Positions 45,083 to 52,971 of a DNA stretch of 64,000 nt are shown here, one piece after another. The notes under the pieces were generated by a model, which worked only from the letters and a program-made list of their open reading frames with translations, ran no database searches and was not told the origin of the DNA. Each line of letters opens with the position of its first letter. Within the stretch, counting starts at the first letter, position 1. Both the position numbers and the translations under genes were made by a program. Source of the stretch: Hyphomicrobiales bacterium (lineage in GTDB: Bacteria > Pseudomonadota > Alphaproteobacteria > Rhizobiales > Rhizobiaceae); contig UBUL01000011.1 of assembly GCA_900468625.1 (NCBI GenBank), positions 124,001 through 188,000 of the forward strand. Reading direction: 5' to 3'.

Positions 45083-45121
45083 GCCGACAGACCGCGCCGG
45101 CGATCGCAGGCGCGGTTCGGC
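45083..45121. terminator. Two-way terminator-like hairpin
   Basis: ACCGCGCC (45091-45098) pairs with GGCGCGGT (45109-45116); outside it GCCGA (45083-45087) pairs with TCGGC (45117-45121). It lies in the 83-bp gap of two convergent genes. T-runs are lacking. Confidence 0.55.
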
Positions 45122-45127
45122 TCGATA

Positions 45128-45970
45128 TCAACCGAGGAAAGTGCGGATTTCAGCTGCGATCTCGGCCGCATGGGTCTCCAGAGCGAAATGACCGGTGTCG
45201 AGCATTTTGACGATCGCCTCGGGAATGTCACGGCGATAGGCCTCAGCGCCCGGCGGCAGGAAAAAGGGATCGTGCTTGCCCCAAATCGCCAGCAACCGCG
45301 GCTTGTGGGTTCTGAAATAGGCCTGGAATGTGGGATAAAGCGCCACATTGCTCTTATAGTCACCGAAGAGATCGAGCTGCACCTTCTCCGCACCAAGGCG
45401 CGCCAGATAAAAACTGTCGAGCGAATAGCCGTCCGGAGAGACCTTCGAGGCGTCTGGGACACCATGCGTGTACTGCCACGCCGTCGCATCCGGCTGCAGG
45501 AATGCCTTCAGAGCATTGCGGTTTTCCTCGGAGGCGTCACGCCAATAGGCTTGGATCGGATTCCAGCCTTCGCTCAAACCCTCCTCATAGGCATTGCCAT
45601 TCTGGGAGATGATCGCCGCGATCCGCTCCGGGTGCTTCACAGCCAGCCGGAAACCGGTCGGCGCACCATAGTCGAAGACATATATGGCATAGCGATCGAA
45701 ACCGACGACTTCCGTGAAGCGGTCGATCGTCTCGGCGATGCTATCGAACGTGTTGCGGCCCTTCGGCGCATCGGATTGCCCGAAGCCCGGAAGATCCGGC
45801 GCGATGATGTGGTAGCGATCGGCGAGCGGCGGGATGAGATCGCGGAACATGTGGCTGGAAGTTGGGAAGCCGTGCAGCAGCAGCAGTTTGGCCGCGCCCG
45901 GAGAGCCCGCCTCGCGATAGAAGACTTTGACGCCGTCGACATTGACGGTGCGATAGCTGATATGAGTCAT
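45128..45970 (-). CDS. Alpha/beta hydrolase, epoxide-hydrolase type
   Basis: A 280-residue hydrolase. The oxyanion motif is LLLHGFPTSSHMFRDLIP and the nucleophile is Asp100 in IYVFDYGAPTG, a form found in epoxide hydrolases and haloalkane dehalogenases in place of Ser. AIWGKHDPFFLPPGAEAY supplies the acid residue and TGHFALETH the catalytic His. Family fit with plant-type soluble epoxide hydrolases or fluoroacetate dehalogenases is good; substrate unknown. The ATG at 45970 has AGGA upstream. It follows a second hydrolase gene on the same strand after a 40-bp gap that contains a GGTTAC box. Confidence 0.85.
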   Translation of the reverse strand: MTHISYRTVNVDGVKVFYREAGSPGAAKLLLLHGFPTSSHMFRDLIPPLADRYHIIAPDLPGFGQSDAPKGRNTFDSIAETIDRFTEVVGFDRYAIYVFDYGAPTGFRLAVKHPERIAAIISQNGNAYEEGLSEGWNPIQAYWRDASEENRNALKAFLQPDATAWQYTHGVPDASKVSPDGYSLDSFYLARLGAEKVQLDLFGDYKSNVALYPTFQAYFRTHKPRLLAIWGKHDPFFLPPGAEAYRRDIPEAIVKMLDTGHFALETHAAEIAAEIRTFLG

Positions 45971-46010
45971 GATAAGTCCTTTCATAATCTTCATAATCGA
46001 TCTTATTAGG

Positions 46011-46712
46011 TTACTTATCTGGAATACTGACGGCAGAGGCGGCATCCCGGATGATGGCGATGATGGCGGCCGGCGCCGTAACCATCGGCATATGATCGGC
46101 CAGGACCGAGCGCTGCTGCGCCCTCATGCGTGCCGCCATGAACCGCTGGTTTTCGACCCCGATCATCCGGTCTTCCTCGGCGATCAGGAACCAGGTGGGA
46201 CGATCCTTCCAAAGCGGGCGGCCGACGGCGACGGTGATGCATGCTGGCGAGATCGGCCGCTGCGCGGCCACCAAGACTGCCAGTTCATCGGCCTTCGCGT
46301 TCTGGGCAAAGGCCGTGGCAAACGCATCCTGCGGGAGGTAGATCAACCCGTGGCTGTCGGGCGCCAGCTTCGGCGCCTGCGGATGCGGCGCGCCCCGATA
46401 GAAGACATCGGCAACCGTCTCGCCTTCACCCGGCGCAAGCGCTGCGACATAGACAACGGCCTTAACCTTTTCGCCGGAGACAGCGGCAATCACCGCGCCG
46501 GCATAGGCGTGGCCAACCAGGATCACCGGTCCCATCGTCCGTTCCAGGGCTCGCTCGAGCGCGGCGACATCATCGGCAAATGACGTCAACGGCAGTGGTG
46601 CGGCCGTCACTGAAAAGCCATCAGCCGCAAGCGGCGCAATTACTTTTGCCCAGCCCGAGCCATCCGCCCAGGCGCCATGGACAAGAACAATATCTGCATT
46701 TTGCGACGACAT
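46011..46712 (-). CDS. Alpha/beta hydrolase-fold protein lacking the usual serine nucleophile
   Basis: A 233-residue protein of the EstC/salicylate-esterase-like group. It has VLVHGAWADGSGWAKVI (oxyanion region), the elbow ILVGHAYAGAVIAA at residues 64-77, and a late DHMPMVTAPAAI carrying the expected His. The elbow normally reads GHSYGG; here the Ser and the next Gly are both Ala, so classical esterase activity is not expected. Some alpha/beta-fold proteins without Ser act as lyases, isomerases or cofactor-free oxygenases. It is divergent from the CGNR regulator, sharing GGTTAC-box promoter DNA. Confidence 0.82.
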   Translation of the reverse strand: MSSQNADIVLVHGAWADGSGWAKVIAPLAADGFSVTAAPLPLTSFADDVAALERALERTMGPVILVGHAYAGAVIAAVSGEKVKAVVYVAALAPGEGETVADVFYRGAPHPQAPKLAPDSHGLIYLPQDAFATAFAQNAKADELAVLVAAQRPISPACITVAVGRPLWKDRPTWFLIAEEDRMIGVENQRFMAARMRAQQRSVLADHMPMVTAPAAIIAIIRDAASAVSIPDK

Positions 46713-46739
46713 CGGCTTTCTCCCTGCGGCTCGAAGCTA

Positions 46740-46848
46740 GTAACCTTTTAAATTGCTTCAATAGGGTTACGCTCGATATACATAACTTGTCAAGAGCCTT
46801 TTGGCAGGTTACATAGACGCTATGTTTTCGAGCGGCCTTTCGGTAACC
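46740..46848. promoter_or_regulatory. Four GGTTAC/GTAACC boxes in the hydrolase-CGNR divergent promoter
   Basis: GTAACC at 46740-46745 and 46843-46848, and GGTTAC at 46765-46770 and 46807-46812. The first pair faces inward (25 bp apart), the second outward. A fifth GGTTAC at 46009-46014 lies in front of the other hydrolase gene. The repetition suggests binding by one regulator, most simply the CGNR protein encoded here. Confidence 0.5.
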
Positions 46849-46873
46849 CTGACGGCCGGAACAGGAGTAGTCG

Positions 46874-47494
46874 ATGGACAATCATTCGCCCGCTATCTTT
46901 GTCGGCGACACGCTGGGCCTGGATTTCCTTAATTCGGTTGCAACGCCTGCGGATGTGCCGATCGACTGGGTCGACGATGGAGAGGGTCTGCTTGCCTGGC
47001 TGGAACAGGCGCGCCTGGTACCGCCGGAGACGCTCGCAGCCATTCGCGAGCAGGCCCTGCCTGGCGAGCTCGACAAGGTCGCCGATCAGGCACGAAGCCT
47101 GCGCGAATGGTTCAGAACCTTCGTATTTGCCCACAAGGGACAGCCGCTGACGGCAGAGGCCTTGAGCGATCTGGAACCGCTGAACCGCCTGCTGGAACGC
47201 GATGAAGGTTTTAGCCGGATCGTCGTAGATAAGCCGGGCGAAAGCGGCAAATTCAGCTTTCAGCCCATGCGGAAATGGCGCTCGCCGGAAGCACTGCTAT
47301 TGCCCATCGGCGAAGCGCTGGGGCGCTTTGTCTGCACGGAGGACTTCTCCGATGTGAAGGCCTGCGAAGGCCACGGATGTACCTTGCTTTTCGTTGACCA
47401 CACGCGCGGCCACCGCAGACGTTGGTGCAGCATGGCGATGTGCGGCAATCGCGCCAAGCAGGCAGCTCATCGGCACCGACTCAAACAGAGCTGA
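46874..47494 (+). CDS. CGNR zinc-finger regulator (ABATE domain)
   Basis: A 206-residue protein. The N-terminal ABATE domain begins GDTLGLDFLNSVATPADVPIDWV; the C-terminal CGNR zinc finger has KACEGHGCTLLFVDHTRGHRRRWCSMAMCGNRAKQAAHR, with four cysteines set to bind zinc. Such proteins are predicted stress-related transcription regulators. It is divergent from the two hydrolase genes, and GGTTAC boxes fill the space between, so regulation of these hydrolases and itself is a natural guess. The ribosome site is moderate (GGAACAGGAG). Confidence 0.87.
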   Translation: MDNHSPAIFVGDTLGLDFLNSVATPADVPIDWVDDGEGLLAWLEQARLVPPETLAAIREQALPGELDKVADQARSLREWFRTFVFAHKGQPLTAEALSDLEPLNRLLERDEGFSRIVVDKPGESGKFSFQPMRKWRSPEALLLPIGEALGRFVCTEDFSDVKACEGHGCTLLFVDHTRGHRRRWCSMAMCGNRAKQAAHRHRLKQS

Positions 47495-47507
47495 TGCGTT
47501 CCGGGGC

Positions 47508-48665
47508 TTAGACCGGATCTTCTCGGTGGAGATCGTGGATGGCCACTGCTTCATCGCTGAAGGGCGGCAGCAGCCATTCGGAGTGGCGCAGCGTTCGCTT
47601 GGTATCCTCCAACCCCATGTCCCAATGCTCGCGCATCGAGGTGCCGGAAAACTCGTAGTCTTTGGCGTGGCCTTCGTAGTTCTTGTGCTGATAGATCAGA
47701 TGGACGATGTTGACGACGCCGGCATCGGAATAGTCGGCGATCAGCTCTTCCTCTTCCGGCGTCAGCTGATCCTTCGGAACACGCTTCAGCGCGCTCAGAA
47801 GCTTCATCTTCAGCCCGTGGATACGCTTGAAATTGTCGGTGTTCTGCCGCGTGCGGCTCGAATACATGATGTCCTTGTGGCGCGACAGCACATCCGGCAT
47901 GCTGCGCGGCAGGACGCCGCGCGCGCTGAAGAGATCCACTTGAAACACCAGCGAGCTGCGGTCCTCTTCCTGATCGAGCAGATATTGCAGCGGCGTGTTG
48001 GAGACGATGCCGCCGTCCCAATAATATTCGCCTTCGATACGGATGGACGGCAAGGCAGGCGGCAACGCACCGCTTGCCATGATATGCTCGGGGCCGATGC
48101 GGATATTGTCGGTGTCGAAATAGACGAAGTTGCCGGTACGGACGTTGACGGCGCCGACGCTAAAACGCTTTTTGCCGTCATTCAGCACGTCGAAATCGAT
48201 CAGCATCTCCAGCGTCTTCTTCAGCTCCGAGGAATCGTAGAAGCTGGTAGCCCCGTCAGCCCCCGGCAGCTCGAACCAGGGATTGGGAAAGCGCGGCTTG
48301 AAAAAGCCGGGCTGGCCCATCGTCATGGTCATCCAGGAGCTGGTACGGTTGCGGATATCGCGGAAGACATCGCCTTCCGGTGTAAAGGCCCAGATCTTGC
48401 GGCCGGAAATGATCTGCCAGAATTGCTCGAGGCGCTGCAGCCGCCGTCCGGGCTCGTTGCCGGCGATGATTGCGGCATTGACCGCGCCGATCGAGACGCC
48501 GGAAAGCCAGGTCGGCTCACATCCCGCTTCGGCAAGCGCCTCGTAGACACCGGCTTGATAGGCGCCGAGCGCACCGCCGCCCTGGAATACCAGGGCGACA
48601 CGATCATATTGAGCGGCAATTTCAGGGATAGTCGGGGCCGCGGCCTTGGTGTTTCGTTCGAGCAC
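47508..48665 (-). CDS. Patatin-like phospholipase
   Basis: A 385-residue patatin-family acyl hydrolase. The oxyanion motif is LVFQGGGALGAYQAGVYEALAE, the nucleophile Ser is in LSGVSIGAVNAAI, and the partner Asp in YYWDGGIVSNTP. The C-terminal half matches the DUF3734 extension (SRHKDIMYSSRTRQNTDNFK, YQHKNYEGHAKDYEFSGTSM). Relatives act as intracellular lipases or have been suggested to act on polyhydroxybutyrate granules. It shares its strand with the acetoacetate decarboxylase gene 36 bp upstream and probably belongs to the same transcript. Confidence 0.87.
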   Translation of the reverse strand: MLERNTKAAAPTIPEIAAQYDRVALVFQGGGALGAYQAGVYEALAEAGCEPTWLSGVSIGAVNAAIIAGNEPGRRLQRLEQFWQIISGRKIWAFTPEGDVFRDIRNRTSSWMTMTMGQPGFFKPRFPNPWFELPGADGATSFYDSSELKKTLEMLIDFDVLNDGKKRFSVGAVNVRTGNFVYFDTDNIRIGPEHIMASGALPPALPSIRIEGEYYWDGGIVSNTPLQYLLDQEEDRSSLVFQVDLFSARGVLPRSMPDVLSRHKDIMYSSRTRQNTDNFKRIHGLKMKLLSALKRVPKDQLTPEEEELIADYSDAGVVNIVHLIYQHKNYEGHAKDYEFSGTSMREHWDMGLEDTKRTLRHSEWLLPPFSDEAVAIHDLHREDPV

Positions 48666-48701
48666 GATCCGTCTCCAGCATGAAATGAAATAAGGTTTCG
48701 G

Positions 48702-49448
48702 TTATCTGCGCTCGGCAAGATAATCGTGAACGACTTCGCCGAGGCCGAGCGTCAGATCGGCAGTGAAATGAACGGCGGAAACCACTTCGAGAACGGGCAG
48801 CCGCGCGACATCGGCCATGACATGCGGACGAAGATCAAGGGCCGCAGGCGAGGTCCAGGCTTCCTTGATGGTGATATCGGTCAGGTAATAGCGCACCAGC
48901 TCGCAAATACGCGGGGTGGCATCGACATGCGGTATGATCTTGATCAGGAAATTGGGCTCCGAAAGAGCGGCCAGAAGAGGTCCCTGGTCGACCGGCCTGT
49001 GCTTGTATCCCATAGTGCCCGTGGCGCAGAGGACGCTGCCGTAATGCAGCGTGCCGACGATGACCTCGCCCTCGTTGACGATCTTCGGATTGGCAAGTTT
49101 CTTCGGAAAGCCCCAAATCTCGCGGCCGCCGGTGATCGGCGCATCGTCGTCGAGATACATGGAGTGGACATAGCCGCCCTTTTGTCCGCGATAGGTAACC
49201 GGGATGACCTGTCCGGTCTCGGTATAATCGCCGAAGCCGGTGGAATCGGGCATGCGGATGAATTCGTATTTCACCAGCGGCTCGTCGATTTCGAGCGGGG
49301 CCGGCACGACCGCCTCAAGGGCTTCGCGCGTCGTGCGGTAGGTAATGATGATATATTCGCGATCGAAGAACCGATAGGGTCCCGGAGGATAGGAAGGACT
49401 GGTCAGCGGCATCGCATATGCATGCTTGAGAATGTCTTCGACCTTCAT
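48702..49448 (-). CDS. adc: Acetoacetate decarboxylase
   Basis: A 248-residue acetoacetate decarboxylase, converting acetoacetate to acetone and CO2. The Schiff-base lysine and its neighbour are in [13 protein letters not shown] (Lys116/Lys117), the same pair as in the Clostridium enzyme, and Arg/Glu residues of the pocket occur in [17 protein letters not shown]. Length equals the family norm. It is probably co-transcribed with the patatin gene and is divergent from a 3-hydroxybutyrate dehydrogenase gene, which would make its substrate. Start at 49448 is the only reasonable one. Confidence 0.9.
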   Translation of the reverse strand: MKVEDILKHAYAMPLTSPSYPPGPYRFFDREYIIITYRTTREALEAVVPAPLEIDEPLVKYEFIRMPDSTGFGDYTETGQVIPVTYRGQKGGYVHSMYLDDDAPITGGREIWGFPKKLANPKIVNEGEVIVGTLHYGSVLCATGTMGYKHRPVDQGPLLAALSEPNFLIKIIPHVDATPRICELVRYYLTDITIKEAWTSPAALDLRPHVMADVARLPVLEVVSAVHFTADLTLGLGEVVHDYLAERR

Positions 49449-49655
49449 CGTATATTCCGTCGTTGGAGGAAATCGCCGGGCATCGGAGCGAAAACTTGCA
49501 CGGTTGCATGACAGTGAAGTGTCAGGTGCAGAAGGGTTGCGGCGAAAGGCGACACCGCACTGTTATCAAAGCGACATACGAGGCTGGCAGTGTGCGCCCA
49601 TCTTGGGCATTTTCCATTTGCTCAACCACGTCACAGAGATTGCGGGAGTTGCATC

Positions 49656-50444
49656 ATGGGTTCGTTGACTTCGAAGAATGCGCTGGTCACCGGTTCGACG
49701 AGCGGTATCGGGCTTGCGATTGCTCGCGCCTTTGCCGCCGAAGGCGCGAACGTCACGATCAACGGCCTCGGCGATGCAGATGCGATCGAAAAGGAGCGTG
49801 CCGCCATCGAGGCCGATTTCGGCGTGAAGTGCCGCTATTCCGGCGCCAACATGATGAATGGCGAGGAAGTTACGGCCATGGTGCGTGAAGCCGAGGAAGC
49901 CTTCGGCAGCCTCGATATTCTCGTCAACAATGCCGGCATCCAGTTCGTGGCGCCGATCGAGGAATTCCCCGATGACAAATGGGAGGCGATCATCCGCATC
50001 AACCTGCTTGCTGCCTTCTACGCCATCAAAGCCGCGATCCCCGGCATGAAGGCACGCAAATGGGGCCGGATCATCAACACGTCCTCGGCGCACGCACTGG
50101 TCGCTTCGCCGTTCAAGTCGGCCTATGTCTCGGCCAAGCACGGCATTACCGGTCTTACCAAGACCATCGCTCTCGAAGCTGCCCGCGATGGCGTGACCGT
50201 CAATTCCATCGCGCCCGGCTACGTCTGGACGCCGCTTGTCGAAAAGCAGATCCCCGAGACCATGAAGGCCCGCAATATGACGGAAGAGCAAGTCAAGCAC
50301 GATGTGCTGCTGGCCGCCCAGCCGACGAAGGAATTCGTGACCGTCGATGAAGTCGCAGCCATCGCCGTCTTCCTGTGCGGCGACGCCGCCAAGCAGATTA
50401 CCGGCACGACGCTTTCCGTCGATGGCGGCTGGACCGCCGAATAA
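49656..50444 (+). CDS. bdhA: D-3-hydroxybutyrate dehydrogenase
   Basis: A 262-residue short-chain dehydrogenase oxidising D-3-hydroxybutyrate to acetoacetate with NAD. Cofactor motif TGSTSGIGLAIARAFA, NNAGIQFVAPIEEFP (a hallmark of 3-hydroxybutyrate dehydrogenases), catalytic Ser/Tyr/Lys in NTSSAHALVASPFKSAYVSAKHG, and GGWTAE at the end. ATG at 49656 follows GGGAG; an in-frame ATG further upstream has no ribosome site. It is divergent from the acetoacetate decarboxylase gene, so product and substrate connect directly. Confidence 0.9.
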   Translation: MGSLTSKNALVTGSTSGIGLAIARAFAAEGANVTINGLGDADAIEKERAAIEADFGVKCRYSGANMMNGEEVTAMVREAEEAFGSLDILVNNAGIQFVAPIEEFPDDKWEAIIRINLLAAFYAIKAAIPGMKARKWGRIINTSSAHALVASPFKSAYVSAKHGITGLTKTIALEAARDGVTVNSIAPGYVWTPLVEKQIPETMKARNMTEEQVKHDVLLAAQPTKEFVTVDEVAAIAVFLCGDAAKQITGTTLSVDGGWTAE

Positions 50445-50541
50445 TACCAAAGCCATAGCCGGCACATGCTTGAGCGGCGCGCCGGCTTTCTGCGGCCACA
50501 CCGCGGCAGCATCAACATGAGAACAGAGCAGGAGGCGCATA

Positions 50542-51456
50542 ATGACCGAAGAAAACCAGGACCCGCTCAGCCGCATCAAGGATGAGATCGTCGACAGCTT
50601 CGACGAAGAGCTGGAGATGCAGCTTGAAGAGGATCGTCTAGACGAGCTGGTTGCCGAAGGTCTGATCAGCGAAGGCGAAGCGACGCTCGACCGCAGGGTC
50701 TATTTCCGCGAACTCTTCCGTCTTCAGCATGAACTCGTACGCCTGCAGGACTGGGTGCAGTACAAGAAGCTCAAGGTCGTCGTGCTGTTCGAAGGCCGCG
50801 ATTCCGCCGGCAAGGGCGGCGCCATCAAGCGCGTGACCCAGCGCCTCAATCCGCGCGTCTGCCGCGTCGTCGCGCTGCCGGCACCGACCGAACGGGAACG
50901 GCACCAGTGGTATTTCCAGCGCTATGCCGCCCATCTGCCGACGGCAGGCGAAATGGTGCTGTTCGACCGCAGCTGGTATAACCGCGCCGGCGTCGAGCGC
51001 GTCATGGGCTTCTGCTCGCCGGAGGAGCTGGAAGAATTCTTCCGTTCGGTGCCGGATTTCGAGCGCATGCTGGTTCGCTCCGGCATCATTCTCCTCAAAT
51101 ACTGGTTCTCGATCACCGATGAGGAACAGGAATTCCGTTTCAACATGCGCATTCAGGACCCGCTGAAGCAGTGGAAGCTTTCACCGATGGACCTGCAGAG
51201 CCGCGTGCACTGGGAGGAATATACCAAGGCCAAGGAGGAGATGCTCGAGCGCACCCATATTCCGGAAGCGCCGTGGTGGGTCGTCCATGCCGTCGACAAG
51301 AAGAGGGCACGCCTCAACTGCATCGCGCATCTGCTGACGCAGATCCCTTACGAGGCAGTTCCGAAGCCGGAAATCATCCTGCCGGAGCGCATGCGCAACG
51401 CCGACTATCATCGCACACCGGTGCCGCCGGAAATGTACGTGCCGGAAATCTACTGA
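50542..51456 (+). CDS. ppk2: Polyphosphate kinase 2 family protein
   Basis: A 304-residue PPK2-type kinase that moves phosphate between inorganic polyphosphate and nucleotides. Walker A is VLFEGRDSAGKGGAIKRVTQ, lid residues PAPTERERHQWYFQRY, and Walker B LFDRSWYNRAGVERVMGFC. Residues 1-60 are acidic and helical. Class 1 PPK2s with a single domain of this length usually phosphorylate nucleoside diphosphates. Sinorhizobium has several such paralogues; which one this is cannot be told. GGAGG precedes the ATG. A hairpin follows the gene. Confidence 0.9.
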   Translation: MTEENQDPLSRIKDEIVDSFDEELEMQLEEDRLDELVAEGLISEGEATLDRRVYFRELFRLQHELVRLQDWVQYKKLKVVVLFEGRDSAGKGGAIKRVTQRLNPRVCRVVALPAPTERERHQWYFQRYAAHLPTAGEMVLFDRSWYNRAGVERVMGFCSPEELEEFFRSVPDFERMLVRSGIILLKYWFSITDEEQEFRFNMRIQDPLKQWKLSPMDLQSRVHWEEYTKAKEEMLERTHIPEAPWWVVHAVDKKRARLNCIAHLLTQIPYEAVPKPEIILPERMRNADYHRTPVPPEMYVPEIY

Positions 51457-51471
51457 CGATATCGACTAGAG

Positions 51472-51491
51472 GGGCTCGCCTCAGCGAGCCC
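51472..51491 (+). terminator. Hairpin after ppk2
   Basis: GGGCTCGC (51472-51479), 4-nt loop, GCGAGCCC (51484-51491), 15 bp after the stop codon. There is no T-run, so termination efficiency is uncertain. Confidence 0.6.
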
Positions 51492-51579
51492 GTCATCCGC
51501 CAAAGACTATAGCGAGCGGCACCGCAACTGATGATATGATGCGAATCTAAAATTCGTGTCATCGGCTGAGGAGATCGTC

Positions 51580-52866
51580 ATGACTGCGCCGCATCCGTCG
51601 AAAACGCATATCGGCAACCACCCCCTTCATCCCGAAACCCAGATGCTGAATTACGGCTATGACCCGGAACTTTCCGAGGGCGCGGTCAAGCCGCCTGTTT
51701 TCCTGACCTCCACCTTCGTCTTCAAATCGGCCGAAGACGGGCGCGATTTCTTCAATTACATATCCGGCCGCACCGAGCCGCCTACAGGCACGGGCGTCGG
51801 CCTCGTCTATTCGCGCTTCAACCATCCCAATAGCGAAATCGTCGAGGATCGCCTGGCCGTCTATGAGCGAACCGAAAGTGGTGCACTTTTTTCCTCCGGC
51901 ATGTCGGCGATCGCGACCACCCTTCTCACTTTCGTCCGCCCGGGCGATGCGATCCTGCATTCCCAGCCGCTTTATGGCGGCACGGAAACGCTCGTCGCCA
52001 AGACATTCCTCAATCTCGGCGTCTCGGCCGTGGGCTTCGCCGACGGGGTCAATGAAGGCTCGGTGGCGGCAGCCGCCGACGAGGCCATGGCCAAAGGCCG
52101 AGTCTCCATCATTCTCGTGGAAACGCCGGCCAACCCGACGAACAGCCTGGTCGACATCGCCATGATCCGCCGCGTTGCCGATGAAATCGGCAAGAAGCAG
52201 GGACACACTCCGATCGTCGCCTGCGACAACACGCTGCTCGGTCCGGTCTTTCAGCGGCCGATCGAGCATGGGGCCGATATCTCACTCTATTCGCTGACAA
52301 AATATGTCGGCGGCCATTCCGATCTGATCGCGGGTGCGGCTCTCGGCTCCAAGACCGTCATCAAGCAGGTGAAGGCGCTGCGCGGAGCGATCGGCACCCA
52401 GCTCGATCCGCATTCCTGCTGGATGCTCGGCCGTTCGCTGGAAACGCTGCAGATTCGCATGGAGCGGGCAAACAGCAACGCCCGGGCCGTGGCCGATTTC
52501 CTGCGGCATCACCCGAAGGTCGAGCAGATCCATTACCTGTCCTATGCGGACCCTTCTTTGGCGACCGGCCGCACCTTCGCCGCCCAGTGCAGCGGCGCGG
52601 GCTCCACCTTCTCCTTCGATATCAAGGGCGGCCAGCCGGCATCATTCAAGTTCCTGAATGCGCTGCAGATCTTCAAGCTCGCCGTCAGCCTCGGCGGTAC
52701 GGAATCGCTGGCCTCTCATCCGGCAACAACCACACATTCCGGCGTTCCCTTGGATGTGCGCCACCGTATCGGCGTGCTGGAATCGACAATCCGCCTGTCG
52801 ATCGGGATCGAGCACCCCGATGATCTGATCGCCGATCTCGCCGCCGCCCTTGAAGCCGCATCCTGA
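51580..52866 (+). CDS. Cystathionine gamma-synthase family PLP enzyme
   Basis: A 428-residue PLP-dependent enzyme of the Cys/Met metabolism family. PLP-binding features are [25 protein letters not shown] [14 protein letters not shown], the Asp in [10 protein letters not shown] and the Schiff-base Lys in [14 protein letters not shown]. The C-terminal [17 protein letters not shown] is typical. The branch includes cystathionine gamma-synthase, O-acetylhomoserine sulfhydrylase and methionine gamma-lyase; the insert [11 protein letters not shown] after the N-terminal arm points to a less studied subgroup. ATG at 51580 follows GAGGAG. No sulfur-assimilation gene is near. Confidence 0.87.
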   Translation: MTAPHPSKTHIGNHPLHPETQMLNYGYDPELSEGAVKPPVFLTSTFVFKSAEDGRDFFNYISGRTEPPTGTGVGLVYSRFNHPNSEIVEDRLAVYERTESGALFSSGMSAIATTLLTFVRPGDAILHSQPLYGGTETLVAKTFLNLGVSAVGFADGVNEGSVAAAADEAMAKGRVSIILVETPANPTNSLVDIAMIRRVADEIGKKQGHTPIVACDNTLLGPVFQRPIEHGADISLYSLTKYVGGHSDLIAGAALGSKTVIKQVKALRGAIGTQLDPHSCWMLGRSLETLQIRMERANSNARAVADFLRHHPKVEQIHYLSYADPSLATGRTFAAQCSGAGSTFSFDIKGGQPASFKFLNALQIFKLAVSLGGTESLASHPATTTHSGVPLDVRHRIGVLESTIRLSIGIEHPDDLIADLAAALEAAS

Positions 52867-52971
52867 AGCCTATGCGACCCAGCAGGTCGAGAGCGGGATG
52901 AATCAGCTGCGACCGTCAGAAGATTCGCATCCCGTGCAAGACGCGAAGCAGCGCCGCGAATATGAGGTGCG

